A stretch of DNA of 64,000 bases from Hungatella sp. UBA5385 (GTDB taxonomy: Bacteria > Bacillota > Clostridia > Lachnospirales > Lachnospiraceae): positions 583 to 64,582 of the forward strand of contig DHOR01000014.1 in the NCBI GenBank assembly GCA_002409995.1, given 5' to 3'. This document shows positions 26,977 to 35,936 of the stretch, piece after piece (position 1 is the stretch's first letter; every line of letters begins with the position of its first letter). The position numbers and the translations under genes are program-made. A model generated the notes under the pieces. That model saw only the letters and a list, made by a program, of their open reading frames with translations. It did no database searches and was not told the origin of the DNA.

Positions 26977-27951
26977 ATGTCATTCAAAATAGGAATTCTC
27001 GGTGCAGGAAGTATTGCCGGTACATTGGCAGAAACTATGAATAGGATGCCGCAGGTGGAGCTTTATGGGATTGCTTCCAGAAACAAGAACAAGGCAGAAG
27101 CATTTGCAGAAAAATACAATATTAAACATGCATATGGCTCATATGAGGATATGGTGAAAGATCCGGAAATCCAACTGGTTTATATAGCAACCCCTCATTC
27201 GGAGCATTACAACAATGCAAAACTTTGTCTGGACCACGGAAAGCATGTGCTTTGTGAAAAATCATTTGCAGTCAATGCCATTCAGGCTCAGGAAATGATT
27301 GACCTTGCAAAACAGAAAAACCTTCTGATTACAGAAGCTATGTGGGTCAGATATATGCCTATGGTGGAAACCTTAAGAAATGTGCTGGATTCAGGTATTA
27401 TTGGTACCCCCATGACCTTGACAGCAAACCTTTGCTATCTCATCGACCAGGTTCCAAGACTGACTGATCCTGCTCTTGCAGGCGGAGCTCTCTTAGATGT
27501 AGGAGTTTATACGCTAACTTTCGCAGCCATTGTATTTGGCGATGAAGTATCTGAAATCCACTCCTCGTTTATTAAGACGGATTCAGGAGTTGATGCTCAA
27601 AACAGCATTACCCTTCATTATTCAGAAGGCAGAATGGCAGTATTAAACAGTTCCATAAGAGTACTTTCTGACAGAAAGGGAATTGTATATGGTACAGAAG
27701 GATTTCTGATAGTAGAAAATATTAATAATTTTGAATCCATTTCCGTTTACAATAAAAACAGAGAACTGGTAGAAACTCATGTGTGTCCGCCGCAGATATC
27801 CGGCTATGAATATCAGATAGAAGCCAGTATGGAAGCGATTAACAACGGTTTAACAGAATGTCCCCAGATGCCTCATGAGGCAACTATACAAGTTATGAGA
27901 ATTATGGACCAACTGAGAAAACAGTGGGGAATTCGTTACCCAATGGAATAA
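26977..27951 (+). CDS. Gfo/Idh/MocA family NAD(P)-dependent oxidoreductase
   Basis: This 324-residue protein has an N-terminal Rossmann fold with the dinucleotide motif GILGAGSIAGTLA (about residues 5-17). The family strand-helix YIATPHSEHY follows, then HVLCEKSFA, the position of the usual EKP motif with Ser replacing Pro, and the AMWVRYMPM stretch. A C-terminal alpha/beta substrate domain follows (GGALLDVGVYTL). Family members oxidise or reduce sugars, inositols or dihydrodiols; the substrate cannot be read from sequence. A strong GAGGAGG site precedes ATG 26977. The MATE exporter follows after 14 bases, so the two form a small unit. A role in sugar-nucleotide supply for the neighbouring glycan genes is possible but unproven. 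Confidence 0.9.
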   Translation: MSFKIGILGAGSIAGTLAETMNRMPQVELYGIASRNKNKAEAFAEKYNIKHAYGSYEDMVKDPEIQLVYIATPHSEHYNNAKLCLDHGKHVLCEKSFAVNAIQAQEMIDLAKQKNLLITEAMWVRYMPMVETLRNVLDSGIIGTPMTLTANLCYLIDQVPRLTDPALAGGALLDVGVYTLTFAAIVFGDEVSEIHSSFIKTDSGVDAQNSITLHYSEGRMAVLNSSIRVLSDRKGIVYGTEGFLIVENINNFESISVYNKNRELVETHVCPPQISGYEYQIEASMEAINNGLTECPQMPHEATIQVMRIMDQLRKQWGIRYPME

Positions 27952-27965
27952 GAAAGGACATTACC

Positions 27966-29288
27966 ATGTTTACCAGAAAAGATTTAACGAAATTACTGGG
28001 ACCTTTAATTGTAGAGCAGATTCTCACTGTTTTGGTGGGAATGGTAGATGTGCTCATGGTTGCTGCAGTAGGAGAGGCCGCAGTTTCAGGAGTGTCTCTT
28101 GTGGATTCTATCAGTATTTTGATTATTCAGATTTTCTCTGCTCTTGCAACAGGAGGTGCTGTTATATCAGCTCAATATCTGGGTAAGAAGCAGTCGGAAA
28201 ATGCATGCAGGGCAGCAGGTCAGCTTGTAGGAGTTACTCTGGCATTATCATTATCTGTTACTGCAGTTGCTCTTTTAGGAAACAGAGCTTTGCTCCAAAC
28301 CATTTTCGGAAAAGTGGAGCCGGCTGTTATGAATAATGCTTTGATTTATTTTGAGATCACAGCTCTTTCCTATCCATTTATAGCCGTTTATAATTCCTGT
28401 GCTGCATTGTTCCGGTCTATGGGGAACTCCAAGGTATCCATGGCGACTTCAATTGTTATGAATATGATCAATGTGGTTGGAAATGCCATTTGTATTTACG
28501 GACTTCATATGGGCGTAGAGGGAGTGGCATACCCTACACTGCTCAGCAGAGTGGTGGCAGCTGTTCTCATGATATATCTGATACAGAGTCCTTCCAATGA
28601 AGTGAGAGTACATCGAATCAAAGATCTACGGCCTAATGCTCATATGATAAAGAATATTCTGTCCATTGGAATTCCCAATGGTCTGGAAAGCGGCATGTTT
28701 CAGTTCGGAAAAATTGCTTTACAGAGTTTAGTTTCCTCATTAGGGACAGCCGCTATTGCCAGTTATGCAGTTGCATCAAATCTGGTAACCCTTTTATATC
28801 TGCCTGGTAATGCCATAGGCCTGGGATTAATTACTATCGTTGGTCAATGTGTAGGTGCAGGAGAAAGCGGACAGGCTAAGCGTTATACAAAACAGCTGGT
28901 CTTAATTAACTATGGGATTTTACTGGTGATCTGCACAGCTATGATTGTCTTTTCCGGCCCATTAACAGGGCTCTATCATTTGTCTCCTGAAGCATCTGCT
29001 ATATCCAGACAAATGATCATGGCTCACAGCATTGCTATGGTTATATGGCCATTGTCATTTACAGTTCCATATGCACTCCGCGCGTCCTTTGATGCCAAGT
29101 TTACAATGTTTGTTTCCGTATTCTCCATGTGGATATTCCGGATTGCATTTGCCTATTTATTTGTAAAAGTCTTTAAACTGGGAGTTATGGGAGTCTGGTA
29201 TGGAATGTTTATAGACTGGGCGTTCCGGGCAGTTTTATTTACCTTGAGATTTCGTGGAATTGAAAAGAGAGCCACATCTGTTTCCTGA
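27966..29288 (+). CDS. MATE family efflux transporter
   Basis: The 440-residue length and about twelve hydrophobic segments fit the multidrug and toxic compound extrusion family, whose members export cationic drugs or metabolites using Na+ or H+ gradients. The opening KDLTKLLGPLIVEQ followed by a long helix, the central ALFRSMGNSK motif and the repeated two-bundle layout (the second half begins near KNILSIGIPNGLESGMFQ) are typical of the NorM/DinF-like superfamily. ATG 27966 is chosen rather than the in-frame ATG at 27924, which lies inside the upstream gene, because GAAAGGA at 27952-27958 precedes it. The substrate is unknown. The next promoter follows within 65 bases. Confidence 0.9.
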   Translation: MFTRKDLTKLLGPLIVEQILTVLVGMVDVLMVAAVGEAAVSGVSLVDSISILIIQIFSALATGGAVISAQYLGKKQSENACRAAGQLVGVTLALSLSVTAVALLGNRALLQTIFGKVEPAVMNNALIYFEITALSYPFIAVYNSCAALFRSMGNSKVSMATSIVMNMINVVGNAICIYGLHMGVEGVAYPTLLSRVVAAVLMIYLIQSPSNEVRVHRIKDLRPNAHMIKNILSIGIPNGLESGMFQFGKIALQSLVSSLGTAAIASYAVASNLVTLLYLPGNAIGLGLITIVGQCVGAGESGQAKRYTKQLVLINYGILLVICTAMIVFSGPLTGLYHLSPEASAISRQMIMAHSIAMVIWPLSFTVPYALRASFDAKFTMFVSVFSMWIFRIAFAYLFVKVFKLGVMGVWYGMFIDWAFRAVLFTLRFRGIEKRATSVS

Positions 29289-29348
29289 AAAACTAAATAA
29301 CTGCTGATTACGAAAATCTTAATATTGTAGAATGTTCCTTATGGTTTA

Positions 29349-29357
29349 TGCTATAAT
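29349..29357 (+). promoter_or_regulatory. Extended -10 promoter for the heptose/glycosylation operon
   Basis: TGCTATAAT (29349-29357) is a perfect extended -10 element. No good -35 box lies 17 bases upstream; the nearest TTG-type box (29325-29330) is 21 bases away. Transcription would begin near 29364, about 50 bases before hddC. The following genes to 39217 are tightly spaced, so this may drive a 10-kb operon. Confidence 0.6.
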
Positions 29358-29414
29358 GTGGAACATAACGCATTGTTAGAGATACAAATACATTTCTCAG
29401 GAGGAAATATAACT

Positions 29415-30125
29415 ATGCAGGCAGTTTTGCTGGCAGGCGGATTAGGAACACGGCTTCGCTCCGTAGTAAATGACAGACCTAAGCCAATGGCCCTCATTGG
29501 AGGCATGCCATTTATGGAATATGTAGTAAGAGAATTAAATAAACATGGAATCAATGAGATTATATTCGCAGTAGGTTATAAAGGTTCTATGGTGGAAGAA
29601 TATTTTGGAGACGGCAGCAGTCTGGGCATTAAGGTTTCCTATGCCTACGAGGAAGAACTATTGGGAACTGCAGGAGCTATTAAAAATGCAGGACGTCTGG
29701 TAACAGAGGATCGCTTTTTCGTGCTGAATGCAGATACCTTTTATCAGATAGATTATAGCCGTTTAAAATCGATGAGCATAGAACAGGATCTTGATATGGC
29801 TCTTGTGCTTCGTGAAGTTTCCGATGTATCAAGATATGGACAGGCACTTCTGGAGGGCGATAAGCTGATTGCTTTTGATGAGAAAACAGAAGAGAAAAAG
29901 CAGGGAACTATTAATGGAGGAGTTTATCTGATGAAACGGAGCCTGCTGGAAGAAATTCCAGAAGGAAAGGTTTCTTTAGAACATGAGATGATTCCAAAGT
30001 GGTTAAAAGAAGAACGAAAGTTAGGCGGAATTGTAAATGACGGATATTTCATTGATATAGGAGTTCCTGAAGATTATTACCGCTTTATAGACGATGTGGA
30101 GAAAGGAGCAGTAAGCATATGGTAA
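29415..30125 (+). CDS. hddC: D-glycero-alpha-D-manno-heptose 1-phosphate guanylyltransferase
   Basis: This enzyme joins GTP and D-glycero-alpha-D-manno-heptose 1-phosphate to give GDP-heptose, the last step of the pathway. The 236-residue protein has the nucleotidyltransferase signature LAGGLGTRL (residues 5-13) followed by the PKPMA motif and a YVVRELNKHGINEIIFAVGY strand-helix pair. The family alone does not tell the sugar or base, but the next three genes are the other three steps of the GDP-heptose route, which makes the assignment strong. ATG 29415 is chosen because AGGAGG lies about seven bases before it. The upstream in-frame ATG at 29358 sits on the promoter. The gene overlaps hddA by seven bases. 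Confidence 0.88.
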   Translation: MQAVLLAGGLGTRLRSVVNDRPKPMALIGGMPFMEYVVRELNKHGINEIIFAVGYKGSMVEEYFGDGSSLGIKVSYAYEEELLGTAGAIKNAGRLVTEDRFFVLNADTFYQIDYSRLKSMSIEQDLDMALVLREVSDVSRYGQALLEGDKLIAFDEKTEEKKQGTINGGVYLMKRSLLEEIPEGKVSLEHEMIPKWLKEERKLGGIVNDGYFIDIGVPEDYYRFIDDVEKGAVSIW

Positions 30126-31189
30126 TCAGAGGAAGAGCGCCTCTCCGGGTAAGCTTTGGCGGAGGAGGAACAGATGTAGCCCCTTTTTGCGTTGAACAGG
30201 GAGGTGCGATTATTGGAAGTACCATTAATAAATATGCCTATTGTTCCATAGTACCAAGAGAAGATGATCATATTACAGTCCATTCACTTGATTATGATAT
30301 GACTGTAAAATACAATACAAAAGAAAATTATGTTTATGACGGCAGACTGGATTTGGTAACAGCTGCTTTAAAGGCTATGGATATAAAACAGGGCTGTGAA
30401 GTATATCTTCAGTGTGATGCCCCTCCAGGCTCAGGTCTTGGAACATCATCCACTGTGATGGTGGCCCTTCTCATTGCTATGGCAAAATGGAAAGGTATAG
30501 AGCTGGACAGCTATGCACTGGCTGATCTTGCTTATCAGGTAGAACGTGAGGATTTAAAGATAGATGGTGGATACCAGGATCAGTATGCATCAACCTTCGG
30601 CGGATTCAATTTTATTGAATTTCATGGAAGAAATGATGTTGTAGTCAATCCTCTCCGCATTAAAAAAGATATTATTCATGAACTGCAGTACAACCTGCTT
30701 CTTTGCTATACAGGCAATGTCCATGTATCAGCAAATATTATTAAGGATCAGGTGTCAAACTATGAGAAAAAAGATCCATTTGATGCCATGTGTGAGGTAA
30801 AAGCTCTGGCATACGCCATGAAGGACGAACTTCTAAAAGGAAATCTTCATGCTTTTGGTAAGCTATTAGACTATGGCTGGGAAAGTAAGAAACGTATGAG
30901 CACCAAGATTACAACTCCCCAGATTGATGAGTTGTATGAAGAGGCTCTAAAAGCAGGAGCAATGGGCGGAAAGCTGTTAGGTGCAGGCGGAGGAGGTTTC
31001 CTTCTTGTATACTGCCCTTATAATGTGCGCCATAAAGTGGCGGCCCGTCTGGAAGCAGCAGGAGGTCAGCTGACTGACTGGAACTTTGAACTAAGAGGTG
31101 CCCAGGCATGGATAACAGATGAAAGCCGTTGGGATTACAACCAGGTGAAGGTTCATATTCCAAGCGGAGAATATCAGTTTAACGTATAG
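30119..31189 (+). CDS. hddA: D-glycero-alpha-D-manno-heptose 7-phosphate kinase
   Basis: HddA phosphorylates heptose 7-phosphate at C1, giving the alpha-1,7-bisphosphate. The 356-residue protein is a GHMP kinase: the N-terminus RGRAPLRVSFGGGGTD is typical of HddA, the ATP-binding motif PPGSGLGTSS is at about residues 102-111, and the C-terminal glycine motif KLLGAGGGGFLLVY is at about 280-296. The length matches the family. The close homologue group includes FKP/fucose-type kinases, but a heptose substrate follows from the neighbours. The start overlaps the hddC stop, and the in-frame GAAAGGAG at about 30102-30109 can serve as ribosome site. Confidence 0.9.
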   Translation: MVIRGRAPLRVSFGGGGTDVAPFCVEQGGAIIGSTINKYAYCSIVPREDDHITVHSLDYDMTVKYNTKENYVYDGRLDLVTAALKAMDIKQGCEVYLQCDAPPGSGLGTSSTVMVALLIAMAKWKGIELDSYALADLAYQVEREDLKIDGGYQDQYASTFGGFNFIEFHGRNDVVVNPLRIKKDIIHELQYNLLLCYTGNVHVSANIIKDQVSNYEKKDPFDAMCEVKALAYAMKDELLKGNLHAFGKLLDYGWESKKRMSTKITTPQIDELYEEALKAGAMGGKLLGAGGGGFLLVYCPYNVRHKVAARLEAAGGQLTDWNFELRGAQAWITDESRWDYNQVKVHIPSGEYQFNV

Positions 31190-31209
31190 AACATAAAAAG
31201 GATCAGATA

Positions 31210-31794
31210 ATGGATAAAGTGATATTTTTAGATCGAGATGGAACCATTAACAAAGAAGTAGAATATTTACACCGCCCGGAGGATTTGGTAATTCTTCCGG
31301 GTGTTGCTTCCGCATTGAGACAATTAAAAGAGCATGGCTTCCGGCTGGTGATAGTGACCAATCAGGCAGGAGTAGCAAGAGGTTACTATACAGAGGAAGA
31401 TGTGAAAGTTCTTCACACATATTTAAATACTCTCTTAGAAAATGAGCATGCAACCATTGATCATTTCTTCTATTGCCCTCATCATCCTGTTCATGGAATT
31501 GGTTCCTATAAAAAAGACTGCCATTGCAGAAAACCAGAGACAGGAATGCTTGAGATGGCAGAGGAATATTATCAGATAGATAAACATCACTCCTATATGA
31601 TTGGAGATAAACTTTTGGATACTGAAGCAGGTCACAATTATGGGATTAAGTCAATTCTTGTAGGAACAGGATATGGAAAAGAACTTCTGGAAGAAATTCC
31701 GCAAAACAAAGAACATAAATATTTTAACTATTTTGCAGAAAATTTACAGCAAGCAGCAGATTGGATTCTAAAAGAAGAAGGAGATATAAAATGA
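31210..31794 (+). CDS. gmhB: D-glycero-D-manno-heptose 1,7-bisphosphate 7-phosphatase
   Basis: GmhB removes the C7 phosphate from heptose 1,7-bisphosphate. The 194-residue protein is a HAD-family histidinol-phosphatase-type enzyme: the nucleophile motif FLDRDGTIN has Asp8 and Asp10, TNQAGVARG is motif II, and YMIGDKLLDTEAG holds the motif IV aspartates. The zinc-binding loop is present (CPHHPVHG then CHCRKP), as in GmhB. The GDP pathway needs an enzyme acting on the alpha anomer, which cannot be judged from the sequence. The stop codon overlaps the gmhA start (ATGA), so the two are coupled. Confidence 0.92.
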   Translation: MDKVIFLDRDGTINKEVEYLHRPEDLVILPGVASALRQLKEHGFRLVIVTNQAGVARGYYTEEDVKVLHTYLNTLLENEHATIDHFFYCPHHPVHGIGSYKKDCHCRKPETGMLEMAEEYYQIDKHHSYMIGDKLLDTEAGHNYGIKSILVGTGYGKELLEEIPQNKEHKYFNYFAENLQQAADWILKEEGDIK

Positions 31795-32426
31795 CACCTG
31801 AAATGCATTTAGATGAACTGATATTACGCTACCCAAGCCTCAGTGCTATAAGAAATGATATAGAAAGAGCATTCAACATTCTCAAAGTTTGCTATGAGTC
31901 AGGAGGTAAGCTTTTAATTGCAGGAAATGGCGGAAGCAGTGCAGATGCAGAACATATTGTAGGCGAACTGATGAAAGGCTTTGTAAAACGCAGAGAGGTT
32001 CCCGAAGATATGGCTGATAAACTAATTGCAGCAGATTCCCGGCGCGGTGAAGAGCTTGCCAAGAAGCTTCAGGGAGCACTTCCAGCCATTGCATTATCAG
32101 GTCACCCCTCTCTTTCCACGGCATATTTAAATGATGTAGACGGCGATTTGATTTTTGCTCAGCAGACCTATGGATATGGCAGGAAAGGAGATGTTCTTCT
32201 GGGAATTTCAACCTCCGGTAATTCAAAAAATGTTATGTACAGCATATCAGTTGCAAAAACTCTTGGCATGAAATGCATTGGCCTTACAGGAAAAGACGGC
32301 GGGCAGTTGAAGAAAGAAGCAGATGCGGCAATTGTTGTACCTGAAAACGAAACATATAAAATCCAGGAGCTGCATCTTCCTATTTATCATGCACTGTGTC
32401 TGATGCTGGAAGAACACTTTTTTTAG
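31791..32426 (+). CDS. gmhA: Sedoheptulose 7-phosphate isomerase
   Basis: GmhA turns sedoheptulose 7-phosphate into D-glycero-D-manno-heptose 7-phosphate, the entry step of the route. The 211-residue protein has the SIS sugar-isomerase fold with GNGGSSADAEH (from residue 45), the STSGNSKNV phosphate-binding loop and the VPENETYKIQELHLPIYHALC helix region split around a conserved Glu and His. An insertion around residues 68-100 (KRREVPEDMADKL and LAKKLQGALPAIALSGHPS) is typical of the longer GmhA group. The ATG is preceded by AAGGAG and overlaps the gmhB stop. Together with hddA, gmhB and hddC the set for GDP-heptose is complete. Confidence 0.92.
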   Translation: MTPEMHLDELILRYPSLSAIRNDIERAFNILKVCYESGGKLLIAGNGGSSADAEHIVGELMKGFVKRREVPEDMADKLIAADSRRGEELAKKLQGALPAIALSGHPSLSTAYLNDVDGDLIFAQQTYGYGRKGDVLLGISTSGNSKNVMYSISVAKTLGMKCIGLTGKDGGQLKKEADAAIVVPENETYKIQELHLPIYHALCLMLEEHFF

Positions 32427-32461
32427 ATTTTAGACTATAAAAAGAAAGGGATGATAAACCG

Positions 32462-34510
32462 ATGGCAGAAAGAGACTGGACATTCAAAGACGGCAAATGG
32501 AAGAATGAAGTTATTGCCGCCTGCCTGTTAATGGGATTTGCCTTTTTCATAAATAGAGGAATTGAAATTAAGGGGTTGTATATGGATGACCTCTATCTTT
32601 GGTCCTGCTATGGTGAACAGAGCTTTCGGGAATTTGTAATTCCTATAGGCAGCAGCAGATTCCGTTTTATCTATTATCTGGCTGCTTGGCTGGAGCTGGC
32701 AATTATAGGAAATCACATCAACTGGTTTGTACCTTTTCACATAATACTTAATAGTATGATTGCATTTACTGTTTACCGCTTTGGCAAACGATTATCGGGC
32801 AATTGGTTTATTGGTTTTATAACCGGGATCCTCTACCTGCTATCCAGAATGTCCTACTATCAGATCGGTCAGGTCTATGGACTCATGGAAAGTATGGCTT
32901 TATGGGCAGCTCTTGGTATTTTTTATTGTCTGTATCGTTATGTCAATGAAAGCGGACGTGAGAATCTATACCTCATCTGGGCAAATGTACTGTATTTTTG
33001 TATCTGCTTTATACATGAACGGTATATGGTCCTGCTTCCTTTGATTTTTGTTGTCCTTCTGCTGAAAAGAGAGAAGAAGATAAGCCGTTATATTCTTACA
33101 GCCGGAGTATTTGGCGCAGTGCAGCTTATCAGGTTTCTTACAATCGGAACCGTAGCACCTGCAGGAACCGGAGGCACTAATGTTACAGATACCTTTCATA
33201 TAAAAGATGCTATTAAGTATGCTATCAGCCAGGTGCTCTATATCTTTGGAATTAATGCAGGACCAGAGCATCTAAGCGGACAGAGCTGGAGCGACTCCCC
33301 TTCCTGGGTTCATATATTTGTTGTGCTTGCTGATATTGCGCTGGCAATACTGGTTATCCTGTTTGTGATACGAATCATAAAGGATAAAACAGGAAGAAAG
33401 AAATATCTGGCTAATTCATTATTATTCATTTTATTTATAGGTCTTTGTATTGCCTGTTCCAGCGTGACAATTCGTGTGGAAACAAGATGGATTTATGTTT
33501 CAATGACTGCCGCCTGGCTTTTTGCTGACTATATGTTTGGTGTTATAACATTAAAAACTGTTACTTCTAAAACAGCTATAGGAAAATCAGCTATAGATAA
33601 AACAGCTTCAGATAAAACAGCTTCAGGTAACACTCTTTTAGGGAAATCAACTTCAAGTAAAAAGACAGCAGGAAAACCATTTTTTGATAAAACACCAGCG
33701 TATAAAATAGCATCACTTACCAGAAGCACCGGTACAGAAACAGATAAGCGGACACCTAAGCAGATGAAGGAAGCATACAAACGCAGGGGTTACCAGAGTG
33801 GTCTTCTCTGCGGCGGGCTGATTCTTTTTTATGCATGTTTTATGTTTCCAGTAGAAATACACTATCGTGCCCAATCTCCCAATCTTTACTTCTGGGCAGA
33901 TCAGCAGCGTTATAATTCATTGGCTGAGGAAACATACGGTCGTTATGGAAATGATATTTTTGGTAAAAAGATCTATATTGTTGGCAATAATTATAATATG
34001 AGTGATTTTACAGCCAGAACCTTTTTTAAGGAATTTGATAAGAACCGTAAAGCCGAGGGAACGGAAGTACAATTTATTAATTCTATCCATGATATAGGCC
34101 AGATAGCTAATAATATGATTGTACTTTCTGAAGAACCATCTCATAATTCTTATCAGGATATTACAGACATGGTGAGAACTTTAAAATGCGAATCAATTTA
34201 TGGATATTACAGTGATGGCTGGATGGACGAAAGCTCAAGTCTTCGTGTAATGACCGGTTCTACAGGAAAAATCCAGCTCCAAATCTTTTATCCTGGAGAG
34301 ATCACCGGCAAAGAAGAATCGATGATTACCATAGATGATCACGAAGAGAAACTAATTCTCATAAATCAGAATTCAATGACTGTAGAGCTTGACGCACAGC
34401 CCCGTCAGATTGTAAACTTTAAATTTGAAAATAATTTTTATTTAAAAGATGCACAAGAACAAAGAGGGGAAAAGAAATTTTCCATGATCGTCAATATTAC
34501 AGCAGATTAA
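32462..34510 (+). CDS. GT-C-like multi-spanning membrane protein with an internal pentapeptide repeat
   Basis: This 682-residue protein has roughly ten hydrophobic helices in residues 17-350, one more near 435-450, and a soluble C-terminal domain. After the first helix an acidic pair (Asp42, Asp43 in MDDLYLW) sits where GT-C glycosyltransferases keep catalytic acids in the first extracytoplasmic loop, so a polyprenyl-phosphate-sugar-dependent transferase is likely. I do not recognise a closer family. Between the helices, residues 364-418 are eleven copies of a xK(T/S)xx pentapeptide encoded by a 15-bp repeat, unlike the rest of the protein. It follows gmhA after 35 bases with AAAGGGATG-type ribosome site, and probably acts with the GT2 at the end of the operon. 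Confidence 0.7.
   Translation: MAERDWTFKDGKWKNEVIAACLLMGFAFFINRGIEIKGLYMDDLYLWSCYGEQSFREFVIPIGSSRFRFIYYLAAWLELAIIGNHINWFVPFHIILNSMIAFTVYRFGKRLSGNWFIGFITGILYLLSRMSYYQIGQVYGLMESMALWAALGIFYCLYRYVNESGRENLYLIWANVLYFCICFIHERYMVLLPLIFVVLLLKREKKISRYILTAGVFGAVQLIRFLTIGTVAPAGTGGTNVTDTFHIKDAIKYAISQVLYIFGINAGPEHLSGQSWSDSPSWVHIFVVLADIALAILVILFVIRIIKDKTGRKKYLANSLLFILFIGLCIACSSVTIRVETRWIYVSMTAAWLFADYMFGVITLKTVTSKTAIGKSAIDKTASDKTASGNTLLGKSTSSKKTAGKPFFDKTPAYKIASLTRSTGTETDKRTPKQMKEAYKRRGYQSGLLCGGLILFYACFMFPVEIHYRAQSPNLYFWADQQRYNSLAEETYGRYGNDIFGKKIYIVGNNYNMSDFTARTFFKEFDKNRKAEGTEVQFINSIHDIGQIANNMIVLSEEPSHNSYQDITDMVRTLKCESIYGYYSDGWMDESSSLRVMTGSTGKIQLQIFYPGEITGKEESMITIDDHEEKLILINQNSMTVELDAQPRQIVNFKFENNFYLKDAQEQRGEKKFSMIVNITAD
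33551..33715 (+). repeat. Eleven in-frame 15-bp tandem repeats
   Basis: Eleven 15-bp units encode LKTVT, SKTAI, GKSAI, DKTAS, DKTAS, GNTLL, GKSTS, SKKTA, GKPFF, DKTPA and YKIAS. Two neighbouring units (33596-33610 and 33611-33625) are identical at all 15 bases, which points to recent duplication. The units keep frame, so changes in copy number would not break the protein. They fall in a predicted loop between membrane helices. Confidence 0.85.
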
Positions 34511-34528
34511 CGAGGGGAGAGGACCTGA

Positions 34529-35923
34529 TTGAAACAGAAAAAAATAACATATATGCTCTTCCCGCTGGCAGGTGTAATATTCTGTTTGTGGTATCTATAT
34601 GCAGCCACAGCTGATGGCATATACTCTGATTATGTACGTCTGGTTAACAGCTATCTCCCTGATGTTGCCAATCCAAAGAAGTTTTTTGTGCCTGATATAT
34701 TAACCCGGATTCCCATCACATATCTTGGCAGGATTATTAATGTAACTCTTTTTGATTACAACCTTCTTTTTGATCGTGTGCTGGGGGTCATGGGACTTGG
34801 ACTTTCCGGTGTGGTTCTGGGATTATATTGCAGGGAACGCAATGTGAATCTGATTTGGTACGGTATTATCACTGTGCTAATGTTCAGCCTTAACAAATGG
34901 GAAATGCTTGTTAATGGCAGCGGCTGGCCTCATTTCCTGGCATTTGCAGGTTTCTATCTCCATTACCTCTTCCTGGATCGAATATGGAGGGAAGAGGAGA
35001 AGGGAAAAGACAGAAATTGGCTGTTCCTATTACCTTTTCTCATTACCCTATTAACAGCAGGTCCATATTGTGCCAGCTACTCTGCGACCATTATGATTGC
35101 CTGTGGATTTTGTATTATATGTAAATACAGAAAAAATAAGAAAATAGACAAGCAGTATCTTCAATATATCATGTGCACTTTAATTCCGTTGCTCCTGTAT
35201 ATGTGGAGTAACTCTATGGCTATCAATGATCATGCAGCCCCGGCAGCCAATGATTCATTGTTGGTACAGCTTATGGAAACACCTGGTTTTTTTGTTAGAT
35301 TCCTGTTAAAATCTTTTTCTTCCATGGTTATAGGATATGAGCAGGCTATTATATTATTTAAAACCAATGGTCCATATATTGTGCTAGGATTCTTTGTGTT
35401 TGCCGCCTATCTGACAGCACTATGGATGAACTTCCGCCATCGTATATATGAGCAGACCATTTTCCCCTTGATGTTGTTGGTGTCAGGAGGAATAAATCAT
35501 GTATTGATATTGCTTTCCAGATGGATATTCTTAAATGAAACCTATGGAGCCAGTTCCCGCTATGCTCTACAGTTTCAAGTAGGAATTCTGGGAATTATTC
35601 TAACCTTTGCTTTTGTTTGGAAACAGTCAGCAGAGCAAAAGAAAATAGGGCTTTTTCTAAGACGGCTGCTTATGGTATTCTTCTGCACCCTGTTTTTAGG
35701 CGGAAATTGCTACACTACCCATGCCGAAATAAAACAGGCTCCCCATCGAAAACAGAGTTATGAAGATCGTGGAAAGCTTGCTCAGAATTTTGAGAATCTG
35801 ACAGATGACCAGTTACGACAGAAGTTTGAATATAGAAAAACTCAAGACAACAGCGGTGAACTTGTGAGAAATGCTCTTACAATATTAAAAGAAAATGGTC
35901 TCAGTGTTTTCCGAAGCAATTGA
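34529..35923 (+). CDS. Multi-spanning membrane protein, GT-C-like, unknown specificity
   Basis: This 464-residue protein has about ten to eleven hydrophobic segments and acidic residues in the first outer loop (Asp29 and Asp34, in TADGIYSDYVRLVN), again in the manner of GT-C glycosyltransferases. Its C-terminus is a short soluble tail. There is no close family that I recognise. The start is TTG at 34529, supported by GAGGGGAGAGG (34512-34522), and the frame from here opens with a normal signal-anchor (MKQKKITYMLFPLAGVIFCL). It lies 18 bases after the first GT-C-like gene and 13 bases before the third, so the three are one transcription unit. Confidence 0.7.
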   Translation: MKQKKITYMLFPLAGVIFCLWYLYAATADGIYSDYVRLVNSYLPDVANPKKFFVPDILTRIPITYLGRIINVTLFDYNLLFDRVLGVMGLGLSGVVLGLYCRERNVNLIWYGIITVLMFSLNKWEMLVNGSGWPHFLAFAGFYLHYLFLDRIWREEEKGKDRNWLFLLPFLITLLTAGPYCASYSATIMIACGFCIICKYRKNKKIDKQYLQYIMCTLIPLLLYMWSNSMAINDHAAPAANDSLLVQLMETPGFFVRFLLKSFSSMVIGYEQAIILFKTNGPYIVLGFFVFAAYLTALWMNFRHRIYEQTIFPLMLLVSGGINHVLILLSRWIFLNETYGASSRYALQFQVGILGIILTFAFVWKQSAEQKKIGLFLRRLLMVFFCTLFLGGNCYTTHAEIKQAPHRKQSYEDRGKLAQNFENLTDDQLRQKFEYRKTQDNSGELVRNALTILKENGLSVFRSN

Positions 35924-35936
35924 GGTGACAGCTACT

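Noticed and set aside
29415..32426. ADP-heptose (LPS-type) pathway
   Set aside because: The kinase is a GHMP-type HddA and the nucleotidyltransferase is a separate HddC-like protein. No HldE or HldD-like gene is present, so the GDP route fits.
33551..33715. CRISPR-like array
   Set aside because: The 15-bp units are directly adjacent with no spacers and are translated in frame within a membrane protein.
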